Assembly (NCBI GenBank): GCA_021372245.1
Contig: JAJFUV010000235.1
Coordinates: 29,360-93,359, forward strand
Source of the DNA: Terriglobales bacterium
GTDB lineage: Bacteria; Acidobacteriota; Terriglobia; Bryobacterales; Bryobacteraceae
Direction: 5' to 3'
Length of the DNA: 64,000 nt
Below the pieces are notes generated by a model. It had not been told where the DNA came from. It searched no databases and saw nothing but the letters and a program-made list of their open reading frames with translations. Both the position numbers and the translations under genes were made by a program. Positions 35,070 to 42,965 of the stretch are shown here, one piece after another. Position 1 is the stretch's first letter, and each line of letters begins with the position of its first letter.

Positions 35070-35331
35070 GGACAGACGTATGCGGTTCTGTGCTGCTTTC
35101 CGGCTCGGCGCCACACGCGGAGCCCGTCGCGGTGTGCGGGCACGTGGCGCCTCGCAGGATCGCCTGGCGGAATGCGATCACCCGGTCGGTGACCTCCTCG
35201 GCGCTTTCCAAGACCATCAACTTCTGCCCGGTGGTTAACGTGATGACTGTATCTGGAGTCACTTCCACATGCTCGATCAAGTCCGAATTAAGAACGAGCG
35301 GCACATGGTTGAGACGTGTCAGCCGGATCAT
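35062..35331 (-). CDS. FlbD/SwrD-family flagellar protein
   Basis: An 89-residue protein from ATG 35331. Residues 1-61 carry the whole FlbD pattern: MIRLTRLNHVPLVLNSDLIE, then TPDTVITLTTGQKLMVLESAEEV. FlbD (SwrD in Bacillus) raises the torque of the flagellar motor and is typically beside motA-motB, as here. The last ~28 residues are a Ser/Thr/Pro/His-rich extension not usual in the family. It overlaps motA by 8 bases. The upstream open frame continues, but the start is fixed by the family N-terminus. No other flagellar genes are in the window. Confidence 0.88.
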   Translation of the reverse strand: MIRLTRLNHVPLVLNSDLIEHVEVTPDTVITLTTGQKLMVLESAEEVTDRVIAFRQAILRGATCPHTATGSACGAEPESSTEPHTSVHG

Positions 35332-35419
35332 GTACGGAACCTCTCCATGGGTTCTCATCGGCAAGAAAAGGAAATTCCAAGGCGCTAAAAACACCTCCCC
35401 AGGCACCGATAAGGAAAGC

Positions 35420-35725
35420 GTGAATCAAGCCACATCCAGACAGCCGGAAACACCGGAATCCGCCAAGTTGGCCGAGAGCCTGCTCCGCACCATGGAACGG
35501 GGAGACGCGACGACGCTAGCGGCCGAATTGAACCGCGTCGAGGGGATTTGGCGCCAACAGGCCTGTTTTTCCTCTAAGAACGCGGAACAACTGGAGTTGC
35601 TCAGCGCAGTGGCCGGCGATTTGCGCCAATCGGTCACGCGCCTGCGGAACCGGCGCAGCCAACACTTGGAAGGCGTCCAGGTCCACCTATACCTGCTAAG
35701 GCATCTGGCGTACGATCCGGCTTAG
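35420..35725 (+). CDS. Small helical hypothetical protein divergent from the flbD-mot operon
   Basis: A 101-residue protein read from GTG 35420, with AAGGAAAG just before. The sequence is helical and charged (ESAKLAESLLRTMERG, GIWRQQACFSSKNAEQLEL, QSVTRLRNRRSQHLEGVQV) and has the size and helix pattern of flagellar export chaperones such as FlgN or FliT, which would fit the flagellar neighbours. That is only a resemblance in length and composition. It ends 24 bases from the convergent MerR gene. Confidence 0.55.
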   Translation: MNQATSRQPETPESAKLAESLLRTMERGDATTLAAELNRVEGIWRQQACFSSKNAEQLELLSAVAGDLRQSVTRLRNRRSQHLEGVQVHLYLLRHLAYDPA

Positions 35726-35748
35726 CGCCTCATCTAGCCGTTTGCCGG

Positions 35749-36135
35749 CTACTTGAGCATCTCCAGGATGGCGCGCAATTCCCGTCGCACATCTTCGAGC
35801 GTGCCGCGTAACGGATCGAACAACTCGGCTTGGCGCACAGGTTTCGGCGGAGGCGCCTCGACCTTTGCTTCCAGGTGCTTGCGGGCGCCCTCGATCGTGT
35901 AGCGCCGCTCGTAGAGCAACCGCTTGATTTCCAGCGCGATCTCGACGTCCTTGCGACGGTAGAGGCGCTGCTTCGTGCCGCCCTTCTTGGGCTTCAGTGC
36001 CGCAAATTCCGTCTCCCAATAACGCAGGACGTGCGGCTCGACACCGACCAGGCGGCTGACCTCCCCAATGCGGAAATAGAGCTTATTGGGTATCTCCGGA
36101 TCGTTATTTGTGAGTTCCAGCGCAGGTTCAGTCAT
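35749..36135 (-). CDS. MerR-family transcriptional regulator
   Basis: A 128-residue protein with the MerR winged helix: [23 protein letters not shown] (about residues 19-41) and the wing segment around [21 protein letters not shown] short coiled coil follows ([15 protein letters not shown]). Neither effector domain nor metal-binding cysteines are present, so it is of the short type often found after ihfA or in flagellar/cell-cycle contexts. A perfect palindrome lies 12 bases upstream of the start, possibly its own operator. Target genes unknown. Confidence 0.88.
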   Translation of the reverse strand: MTEPALELTNNDPEIPNKLYFRIGEVSRLVGVEPHVLRYWETEFAALKPKKGGTKQRLYRRKDVEIALEIKRLLYERRYTIEGARKHLEAKVEAPPPKPVRQAELFDPLRGTLEDVRRELRAILEMLK

Positions 36136-36146
36136 CAGAACTGATC

Positions 36147-36156
36147 GACAATTGTC
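36147..36156. promoter_or_regulatory. Palindrome upstream of the MerR gene
   Basis: GACAATTGTC is a perfect 10-base palindrome between the divergent MerR (start 36135) and zinc-ribbon (start 36266) genes. MerR regulators usually bind palindromes within promoter spacers; a TAGGAT at 36158-36163 on the minus strand could be the -10. Confidence 0.35.
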
Positions 36157-36265
36157 ATCCTACGGAACCATGCTGGTCGCGTCAACCTCCGGCTGATACT
36201 CTACATGCTTGCGTCCGGCCGTCCGATTGGTTTCGAATAGGACGAAGACACGGGAGGATGTTGAG

Positions 36266-36931
36266 GTGAACTGTGTATCCTGCGGCGGCAGCATGCGCCT
36301 GGAGCCGGCCAAAGAGTGCCTGATCTGCAACTATTGCGGGAATATCGTGTTTCCCGAGCCGGACCAGGACGATGTGCGAGTTTTCGGAAAGGTGGACGAC
36401 TCACCATGTCCGGTATGCCGCATCCCGCTATTTGAAGCCGTGCTGGCGCACCGCCGGATTCTCTATTGCCAGCGCTGCCGGGGCATGTTGGTTTCGATGG
36501 ACGATTTCTTGCCGATCATCGTGGAGCGGCGCGCGGAATCGCACACGGCGACCGAACCGGCCCAGCCGCCCGAATGGGACGACATGAACCGGAGCGTGCT
36601 TTGCCCGCAATGCGGCGAACTCATGGACACGCACCCGTACGGCGGGCCGGGCGCGATCATCATCGACAACTGTCCCCGCTGCCGGTTGAACTGGTTGGAT
36701 CACAAGGAGTTGGCACGGATCACGACGGCTCCCGACGGTACGGATCCGCGCGAGTGGAGCGAGCCGGCGCCTTCAGGCGACCGGATCAGTCTCCCCCCGC
36801 GAGGCGCGTTCTTCGAGCAGCAGCCGCCGCAAGCTACGCAAGTCGTTCAGAATCCGGCGGCTGGTGGTGACATGCTGCGCAAGACTCTGGAGTTTATACG
36901 ACACCAGTTGCAGCGCCTGTTCGTGGCGTGA
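36266..36931 (+). CDS. Multi-zinc-ribbon protein (TFIIB-type zinc-binding)
   Basis: A 221-residue protein from GTG 36266, with GGGAGG eight bases before. Three or four zinc-binding sites are visible. They are CVSCGG paired with CLICNYCG at residues 3-30, CPVC paired with CQRC at about 50-75, and CPQCGE paired with CPRCRLNWLDHKEL at about 112-150, the last being the zf-TFIIB pattern. The C-terminal ~50 residues are Pro/Gln-rich, followed by a helix, and overlap an antisense gene. Role unknown; such proteins are thought to bind nucleic acid or protein partners. Confidence 0.78.
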   Translation: MNCVSCGGSMRLEPAKECLICNYCGNIVFPEPDQDDVRVFGKVDDSPCPVCRIPLFEAVLAHRRILYCQRCRGMLVSMDDFLPIIVERRAESHTATEPAQPPEWDDMNRSVLCPQCGELMDTHPYGGPGAIIIDNCPRCRLNWLDHKELARITTAPDGTDPREWSEPAPSGDRISLPPRGAFFEQQPPQATQVVQNPAAGGDMLRKTLEFIRHQLQRLFVA

Positions 36932-37075
36932 ATTGCCGGCCTCGCGGGCGGCGCGGAGTTGCTCCTGAATCTCGGCCTGGGTCTCGTCGATGGCTTGATA
37001 GAGAAGTTCGAAGAACTCCTGAGCGCTTTCGACGCTTTCAAATGGATGGTCGAGATCTTCGTTGGGTGGCGTCAT
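36773..37075 (-). CDS. Small helical protein overlapping the zinc-ribbon gene tail-to-tail
   Basis: A 100-residue protein, acidic at the N-terminus (MTPPNEDLDHPFESVESAQEF begins at an ATG at 37075) then a long charged coiled-coil-like run, AIDETQAEIQEQLRAAREAG and YKLQSLAQHVTTSRRILNDL. It has no membrane segment. The last 53 codons (36773-36931) are antisense to the 3' end of the zinc-ribbon gene. Composition looks coding, but one of the two overlapping reading frames may be shorter in reality than it appears. I do not recognise a family. Confidence 0.55.
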   Translation of the reverse strand: MTPPNEDLDHPFESVESAQEFFELLYQAIDETQAEIQEQLRAAREAGNSRHEQALQLVSYKLQSLAQHVTTSRRILNDLRSLRRLLLEERASRGETDPVA

Positions 37076-37251
37076 AGCGCGATCTCCAGATTATGGCAGA
37101 AACGTACCTCGGCCGGCGCATGCCGTAATGGCATCCGGGTGAAGTTCATTCAGAACACCCATTCGAGGCCATCCGTGAGCGTGTGAAGCGCCTACATGGT
37201 ACCATCCTTTTCGATGTGTTCGATAGTCGCTCGCGCTGGGGAGGCGCTCCC

Positions 37252-39306
37252 GTGAGACTAAACTGCTTCGCCATTTCCATGCTTGCCGCCTGCACGCTCC
37301 TGGCGGCCGATTTTCCTAAGGAAAAGACGTTCACCAACTCGATCGGCATGGAGTTCGTGCGCATCGAGCCGGGCAGCTTCCGCATGGGCAACGACGCCCG
37401 GCTGGACGACTCGGTCCTGAAGGTCACCGAGGCCGACGGCAAGCGCCCCGTCTGGCTTCCGGCGACCGGCGATTACGACGAGCGGCCGGTGCACAATGTG
37501 CGGATTACGAAGCCGTTTTATATGGGCGTGCTCGAAGTTACCAATGCGCAGTATGAGCGCTTCGATCCGCGTCACGCGCACCTCAGAGGCAAGCTGGGAT
37601 TCTCCATCGATAGCGACGAGGCGGTGGTGTTCGTAAGCTGGCACGATGCCAAGGCCTTCTGCGACTGGCTCTCGATCAAGGAGGGCTTGCCTTACCGCCT
37701 GCCGACCGAAGCCGAATGGGAGTACGCCGCGCGCGCAGGCACGACCACTGCCTTCTCCACCGGAGACACGCTGCCCGATGTCTACCTCAACAAGCCGGAC
37801 AACAGCTGGTATCCCGCGCCGGGCCGCAGCCGGGGCCGCGACAGCCTCACCGCGATTCACGTCGGCAAGACGCCCGCCAATCCATGGGGCCTGTTTGATA
37901 TGCACGGCAACGTCGAGGAGTGGTGCGAGGACTGGTACGGGCCGTACGTCGCGGGAGACCAGGTCGATCCGACAGGGCGGTCGAGTGGCGACTTTAAGGT
38001 GACGCGCGGTGGAAGCCACTCGACGTTCGCATTCTATATGCGCTCGGCCAACCGCATGGGCACGCTGCCTGAAGATGAGCACTGGATGATCGGCCTGCGT
38101 GTAGTGCTGGGGGAGATGCCGGTCACGCGCCAACTGCCTAATCCGGGGCCGGAGCTGTATCAGAAGAACGTCCGTCAGAGTGCACCACCGAAGGCTGCCG
38201 CGCGCATCGACATGAAGCAGCCGCATTTCTTTGGTCCGGTCAAGTACGTGAAGATCCCGGCGGGTTCCGAAGGTCCGCTGTACTCCAATCACAACCACGA
38301 CGCCGGCATAGCGGAATGTCCCAACGGCGACCTGCTGGCCATCTGGTACACCACGGTCACCGAGCGAGGCCGCGAACTGGCGATGGCTGCCAGCCGCCTG
38401 CGCGCAGGCACCACCGAGTGGGAGCCGGCGTCGCCGTTCTGGGATGCTCCGGACCGCAACGATCACGCGCCGGCGCTCTGGTACGACGGGGCGGAAACGC
38501 TCTATCACCTCAACGGACTTTCCACTGCCGCTACCTGGGGCCCGCTGGCGGTGGTGATGCGCACGTCCACCGATAACGGCGTCAGTTGGTCGCGCGCAAG
38601 ACTGATCCTGCCCGAGCACGTGACGCGGCAGCAGGTGATCCCCAACGTGATCCGCACGCGTGAGGGCGCCATCATTTTCACGGCGGATGCCGGTCCGGGC
38701 GGCACCGCCGGTTCCGCGCTGCAGATCAGCCGCGACAACGGTAAGACGTGGAAGGACCCGGGTGGGACCATCGCCGGCATCCACGCGGGCTGTGTGCAGT
38801 TGAAGGACGGGCGCCTGTTCGCCTTCGGGCGCGGCCAGAATGTTGACGGCAAGATGCCGCAGAGCGTCTCGGCGGATATGGGCAAGACATGGCGGTCCAA
38901 GGCATCCATGTGGCCGCCAATTGGCGGCGGGCAGCGCCTGGTTCTGTTGCGCTTGAAGGAAGGCCCGCTGCTGTTTGTCAGCTTTGCGACCGAACCGGTG
39001 ATGGTCACGGACGCGAGCGGCAAACAGCGGCCCGTGCGTGGCCTATTCGCCGCCGTTTCGCGTGACGAAGGCAAGACGTGGCCCACGGTCCGGCTAGTGA
39101 GCGACGACGGGCCGGGCAGGGAAGTGGACACCCTCGACGCAAAATCGAAGTTCATTATGAATCGCGAAAACGCCGAACCGCGCGGTTATATGGCCATCTG
39201 CCAGTCGCGCGACGGGCTCATCCATCTGATCTCGAGCATCAATTACTACCGCTTCAACCTGAAATGGCTTGAGACGCCGCCGCCCGCGTTGGAGGCATCC
39301 AGGTGA
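37252..39306 (+). CDS. Exported fusion of SUMF1/FGE-like domain and sialidase-type propeller
   Basis: A 684-residue protein from GTG 37252, with GGAGG seven bases before and a signal peptide (about residues 1-20). Residues 25-290 are a formylglycine-generating-enzyme-like (SUMF1) domain: NSIGMEFVRIEPGSFRMG, YRLPTEAEWEYAARAG, DMHGNVEEWCEDWYG. The usual catalytic Cys pair near VTRGGSHSTFAFYMRSANRMG is absent. Residues about 330-680 form an Asp-box-containing propeller typical of sialidases (SADMGKTWRS, SRDEGKTWPT, RDNGKTWKD). The next gene overlaps by 4 bases, so the two are coupled. Binding or glycan cleavage is likely; FGE activity is unlikely. Confidence 0.82.
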   Translation: MRLNCFAISMLAACTLLAADFPKEKTFTNSIGMEFVRIEPGSFRMGNDARLDDSVLKVTEADGKRPVWLPATGDYDERPVHNVRITKPFYMGVLEVTNAQYERFDPRHAHLRGKLGFSIDSDEAVVFVSWHDAKAFCDWLSIKEGLPYRLPTEAEWEYAARAGTTTAFSTGDTLPDVYLNKPDNSWYPAPGRSRGRDSLTAIHVGKTPANPWGLFDMHGNVEEWCEDWYGPYVAGDQVDPTGRSSGDFKVTRGGSHSTFAFYMRSANRMGTLPEDEHWMIGLRVVLGEMPVTRQLPNPGPELYQKNVRQSAPPKAAARIDMKQPHFFGPVKYVKIPAGSEGPLYSNHNHDAGIAECPNGDLLAIWYTTVTERGRELAMAASRLRAGTTEWEPASPFWDAPDRNDHAPALWYDGAETLYHLNGLSTAATWGPLAVVMRTSTDNGVSWSRARLILPEHVTRQQVIPNVIRTREGAIIFTADAGPGGTAGSALQISRDNGKTWKDPGGTIAGIHAGCVQLKDGRLFAFGRGQNVDGKMPQSVSADMGKTWRSKASMWPPIGGGQRLVLLRLKEGPLLFVSFATEPVMVTDASGKQRPVRGLFAAVSRDEGKTWPTVRLVSDDGPGREVDTLDAKSKFIMNRENAEPRGYMAICQSRDGLIHLISSINYYRFNLKWLETPPPALEASR

Positions 39307-40403
39307 GCCAGGACGGCGCGGACACGCGGCTGAGGAGTTGGATCCCCATTGCTGCAGCCGCCCGCCGGGAAGCCGCCGACGGCAGCGAGGCGCGGCTGCG
39401 GCCTGTGTTCGGATTCGAGCCGCGCTGGTACCACGTGCGCTGCGGCGTGGACTTCACCGAGCGCTGGCATACCGATCCGGAGTATCGCCGCCAGACGCTC
39501 GTGGCCATGCGTGGGGAGTTGCGGCGAGCCTTTCCGCGATTCGAGCAGTGGGGCAGACCCGAGGCTCAGGACACCGAAACTATCGCCGGCTGTTACGGCG
39601 TCTGCGTGATTCCGGCGCTGTTCGGCATCCCGCTGCGCTACTACGCGGACCGCTGGCCGGACCTCGAGCCCGGCCACCATCTCAGCGAGGATTGCATCGA
39701 GCGTCTGGACGCGCGCCAACTCCTCGCCGGGCCATTCGTCGAAAAGCTGCTGGCGCAAGTGGACGCTATCGCGGCGCGCTGCGGCACGGTGTACGGGGAT
39801 CTCAACTGGCAGGGCGTGCTGAACCTCGGATTTCACTTGCGGGGCCAACAGATCTTTCTGGATATGGCGGACCGCCCGGAACTGGCGGAGCGGCTGTTTA
39901 CGACGATCACCGACGTTATCATCGGCCTGGCCCACATGGCGCAGGAACGGCAGCGACGCTCCGGTTTCCCCATCGATTACATGTGCGTGAGCAACTGCGC
40001 GGTGAACATGGTCTCGCCGGCAGTTTACGGACGGATGCTGCTCGCCCAAGACGCGCGGATCGCGGATTCATTCGCACGCTTCGGCGTCCATACCTGTAAC
40101 TGGAACGTGACGCCGTACCTGGACGTGCTGCGCAGGCTGCCGAAGATGGGCTATCTGGACATGGGCATCGAATCGGACATGGTTCGCGCGCGGGACGTGT
40201 TTCCGGAAGCCCGACGCGCGGTACTCTACACGCCCGGCAAGGCCGCCGCCGGCGATCCGGAGATGGTGCGAGCCGATTTCGAACGCATCGCGCGCGATCT
40301 CGCGCCCTGCGATGTGGTGCTCGCCGACCTGCCTTGGGACATCCCGGATGAGCGCGTCCGCTGGCTGGAGGCGCTGGCCCGTGAAACAGGCGCTCAAAGG
40401 TGA
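39303..40403 (+). CDS. UroD/MtaA-superfamily protein
   Basis: A 366-residue TIM-barrel protein starting at GTG 39303, overlapping the fusion gene's stop by 4 bases. The fold follows the uroporphyrinogen decarboxylase/methylcobalamin:CoM methyltransferase superfamily. Cys-rich IDYMCVSNCAVN and FGVHTCNWNVTPYLDVL (about residues 223-279) carry an H-x-C pattern like the zinc site of MtaA-type methyltransferases, with a further Cys in LAPCDVVLADLP. True UroD has no such need, and the heme-pathway context is missing. I favour a zinc-dependent methyltransferase-like protein of unknown substrate. Its 3' end overlaps the GTPase gene by 10 bases. Confidence 0.7.
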   Translation: MSQDGADTRLRSWIPIAAAARREAADGSEARLRPVFGFEPRWYHVRCGVDFTERWHTDPEYRRQTLVAMRGELRRAFPRFEQWGRPEAQDTETIAGCYGVCVIPALFGIPLRYYADRWPDLEPGHHLSEDCIERLDARQLLAGPFVEKLLAQVDAIAARCGTVYGDLNWQGVLNLGFHLRGQQIFLDMADRPELAERLFTTITDVIIGLAHMAQERQRRSGFPIDYMCVSNCAVNMVSPAVYGRMLLAQDARIADSFARFGVHTCNWNVTPYLDVLRRLPKMGYLDMGIESDMVRARDVFPEARRAVLYTPGKAAAGDPEMVRADFERIARDLAPCDVVLADLPWDIPDERVRWLEALARETGAQR

Positions 40404-41335
40404 AATTCGAGGATATCCCGATCCTCGACCAGGTGGTTGCGCTCCACCATTAAACCATCGCGACTGCCGTTGAGCCGGAACAGGCGTGCGTACTTGAGCT
40501 GTTCGGCGAAGTCCTTGTGCACGTGGCGCGCGGCGTCCAGCACCGTCTCGCCGCGCCGCAGGATGTACGGTGTGGCCAATTCCGCCTTCTTGCCCGGCAC
40601 CTTGGTGTAGACCCGCACGACGGCGAGCGCTTCAAAGACGGCACGGGCGAAACCGTCCAGATTGACGCCGGCCAGCGCGGAAACCGGCAGCATGCGGTAG
40701 CGGGCGCCGTAAAGGTCTTCGAGCACGGCGAGATTTTCTCCCCCATCGTCCAGATCGCACTTGTTGGCGGCCAGAAGCTTCGGCGGCGGTACGCGCCACT
40801 GCTCCAGCCGCTCGGCGATGGATTCGATCTGATCGAGCACCTCCGCGTCGCACGGGTCGATCACGAGGATGCAGATGGTGGCTGCACGCAGCACCTGGGG
40901 GAGCCACGGTTCGTTGAACTCGTTCGACATCGGCGGCAGATCCAGGAGTTGGACCTGGACGTCTTCGTACTTCATCATGCCGGGCTGAGGCAGGCGGGTA
41001 GTGAACGGGTAGTCCGCCACCTCGACGTGAGCGTGCGTAAGCGCGGCCATCAATCGCGACTTTCCGGAATTAGGCGGTCCAACCAGCGCCGCCTGTCCGG
41101 CGCCTTCTTTGTGCACCAGGTAGAACGGTGTTGTGTGCGCGGCTCCCTTCTTCTGCGATTCTTTCCGGACTTCCGCGAGGCGGCGCTTGATGTCGGCCTG
41201 CATCTTCTCCGTCCCCTTGTGCTTGGGGATGGTGGCCAGCATGCGCTGGAGGGCGTCGATCTTCTCGGCCGGCGTCACGGCGGACTTGTAGTCGCGCTCG
41301 GCGTCCAGGTAGTCGGGACTGAGGTTCGCCGGCAT
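40394..41335 (-). CDS. DRG/Obg-like GTPase with TGS domain
   Basis: A 313-residue protein. A helical N-terminal region (about residues 1-75) precedes the G domain: P-loop GPPNSGKSRL near 86-95, switch II LLDLPPM, and the NKCDL guanine-specificity motif. A C-terminal TGS domain (RRGETVLDAARHVHKDFAEQ to EDRDILEFHL) follows. The order is that of archaeal/eukaryotic DRG and a subset of bacterial Obg-like GTPases, often linked to ribosomes or stress. It is a single gene whose 3' end overlaps the UroD-like gene tail-to-tail. Role in this organism unknown. Confidence 0.85.
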   Translation of the reverse strand: MPANLSPDYLDAERDYKSAVTPAEKIDALQRMLATIPKHKGTEKMQADIKRRLAEVRKESQKKGAAHTTPFYLVHKEGAGQAALVGPPNSGKSRLMAALTHAHVEVADYPFTTRLPQPGMMKYEDVQVQLLDLPPMSNEFNEPWLPQVLRAATICILVIDPCDAEVLDQIESIAERLEQWRVPPPKLLAANKCDLDDGGENLAVLEDLYGARYRMLPVSALAGVNLDGFARAVFEALAVVRVYTKVPGKKAELATPYILRRGETVLDAARHVHKDFAEQLKYARLFRLNGSRDGLMVERNHLVEDRDILEFHL

Positions 41336-41374
41336 GGCCTTCCTGCGTGCAAGAATAGTAGAGGCGCTCTGGGT

Positions 41375-41404
41375 TTGACAACCCTTCGGACGCCACGTTA
41401 CATT
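41375..41404 (+). promoter_or_regulatory. Sigma-70-type promoter for the second groES
   Basis: TTGACA at 41375-41380 (perfect -35) and TACATT at 41399-41404 are 18 bases apart. The leader to the ATG at 41481 is about 70 bases and contains a GTGCGG/CCGCAC hairpin (41416-41432). No CIRCE-like repeat is seen here, unlike at groES copy 1. Confidence 0.6.
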
Positions 41405-41480
41405 GGGACACGCCGGTGCGGTGCGCCCGCACTACGCCAGCAATCCATAGGTTCCATTTCCCAGGAAGGGAGGATGTTCG

Positions 41481-41768
41481 ATGAAATTCCGGCCGATCCA
41501 CGACCATGTGTTGGTAAGACGCCTCGATGAGGAGGAAACCAAGATCGGCGGCATCATCGTGCCCGACACGGCCAAAGAGAAGCCGCAGCGGGGCGAGGTG
41601 ATCGCAGCCGGCGAAGGCAAGATGCTCGAGAACGGTGAGCGCGCGCCGCTAGAAGTGAAGACCGGCGATCAGATTCTCTTCGGCAAGTATTCCGGTTCGG
41701 AGATCAAGATCGAGGGTCAGGATTACATTGTGTTCCGGGAAGACGACATTCTCGCCGTCCTGGAGTAA
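41481..41768 (+). CDS. groES: Co-chaperonin GroES (copy 2, without groEL)
   Basis: A 95-residue GroES, clearly paralogous to the one at 10441 and of identical length, with [18 protein letters not shown], the [11 protein letters not shown] mobile loop and the ending [11 protein letters not shown]. The docking IVP replaces IIP. GGGAGG lies 7 bases before the ATG. It is not followed by groEL but, after 41 bases, by a Skp/OmpH gene, and it has its own strong promoter without a visible heat-shock operator. It presumably shares the GroEL encoded at 10753 or another elsewhere; a separate periplasm-related role is speculation. Confidence 0.95.
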   Translation: MKFRPIHDHVLVRRLDEEETKIGGIIVPDTAKEKPQRGEVIAAGEGKMLENGERAPLEVKTGDQILFGKYSGSEIKIEGQDYIVFREDDILAVLE

Positions 41769-41809
41769 CAGATTCTTTTCCAGTCAGATAGTTTAGGGGA
41801 GCACCATAC

Positions 41810-42334
41810 ATGATTCGGTTTTCCAGCATTGGCGGACTGCTCGCTGCCGCCGCTATTCTGTGCCCGGCCACAACGCTGCTGGCGCAGTCCAAAGTCGCCA
41901 TCGTGAACATCCAGAAGGCAGTGGTCGAGACGGCGGAGATCAAGAAGGCCCAGACCGAGATGGAATCGAAGTACCGCCCGCGCCAGGCCCAGATGGAAAA
42001 ATTGCAGGGTGAGATCCGGCAGATCCAGCAGCAGTTGCAGAGCATGACCGGCAAACTCACGCCGTCAGCGGAACAGGACTTGAACATCCAGGCTCAGCGC
42101 AAGCAGAAGGATCTGCAGCGGTTGGGCGAGGATCTGCAGGCCGATGTGGACCGCGAGCGTAACGATGTTTTGGGCAAAGCCGCCCAGCGCATGCAGGATG
42201 TTGTGAAGAAACTGGCCGAAGCGAAGGCCCTCGACGTTGTGGTGGACGTCAACAGCACCATTTATTTCAAGCCGGCGCTGGACGTCACCACGGAGGCGAT
42301 CGCGGCTTACGACAAAGCTTATCCGGCCAAGTAA
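41810..42334 (+). CDS. Skp/OmpH-family periplasmic chaperone
   Basis: A 174-residue protein with a signal peptide (about residues 1-25, ending LLAQ) followed by KVAIVNIQKAVVET and long coiled-coil arms (QMEKLQGEIRQIQQQLQSM, AQRKQKDLQRLGEDLQADV). The Skp fold holds outer-membrane proteins in transit through the periplasm. It lies 41 bases after groES copy 2 and 18 bases before a small membrane-protein gene, suggesting an operon. Length and pattern fit the family well. Confidence 0.88.
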   Translation: MIRFSSIGGLLAAAAILCPATTLLAQSKVAIVNIQKAVVETAEIKKAQTEMESKYRPRQAQMEKLQGEIRQIQQQLQSMTGKLTPSAEQDLNIQAQRKQKDLQRLGEDLQADVDRERNDVLGKAAQRMQDVVKKLAEAKALDVVVDVNSTIYFKPALDVTTEAIAAYDKAYPAK

Positions 42335-42352
42335 CAATTCTGAGGCAAGGCG

Positions 42353-42808
42353 ATGTCGGATTTCCTGGCGGGTTACGGAGACGGAGAGGAGCGCCGTTCG
42401 AAGATCGTGTGGCGCTCCATCGGCGCCGTGGTGGCGGTTCTGATTATTGCCGCTGTGGTTTACTTCACCTTCCGCGGATATCGCCACAAGAAGCGCGTGG
42501 AGAGCTTTCTCGAACTACTCGGAAAGCAGGACTATCAAGCCGCTTACCAAATGTGGGGCTGTACGCCATCGAAGCCTTGCCGGGACTACTCATTCGATCG
42601 TTTCATGGAGGACTGGGGGCCGAACAGCCCCCGGTCCATTCTTCCCACCGGCATCAAGAAGACCAAGTATTGCGGGCAAGGGGTGATCGCGATTCTCGAC
42701 ACGAAGAAGGGCGACGAATCGCTGCTCTGGATCGACACAAAGGACCTGACGATAGGCTTCGCTCCCTGGCCGGTCTGCAACCCTATGTATAAACCCGTTA
42801 CACAATGA
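42353..42808 (+). CDS. Single-span membrane protein of unknown function
   Basis: A 151-residue protein from ATG 42353 with a short polar N-terminus, one membrane helix (about residues 22-42, IGAVVAVLIIAAVVYFTF) and a soluble domain with four Cys (WGCTPSKPCRDYSFDRF, KYCGQG, PVCNPMY). The cysteines may form disulfides if the domain is periplasmic. The membrane helix and the segment ESFLELLGKQDYQAAYQMWG resemble the DUF4878-like exported proteins, but I would not name it. It is the third gene of the groES-skp operon. Confidence 0.65.
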   Translation: MSDFLAGYGDGEERRSKIVWRSIGAVVAVLIIAAVVYFTFRGYRHKKRVESFLELLGKQDYQAAYQMWGCTPSKPCRDYSFDRFMEDWGPNSPRSILPTGIKKTKYCGQGVIAILDTKKGDESLLWIDTKDLTIGFAPWPVCNPMYKPVTQ

Positions 42809-42965
42809 CCGCGCGGCCGCCTTGTGCGGCATCTCCCGCCGGCCGGTAACTTCCCTCATAGAAACCTTTAATTCCCTCCATAAGAAGGTTCGTCTTCCCA
42901 ATCCGCGGTAGCCGCGACATCATGGAATTGAGAGCGTCGCTCGGCAAATTCCAGTCGAGGTATAC

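Noticed and set aside
42809..42965. Sigma-54 promoter before amtB
   Set aside because: No TGGCAC-N5-TTGC pattern could be found; only short hairpins such as GCCGC-CTTGT-GCGGC and an AACCTT/AAGGTT pair are present.
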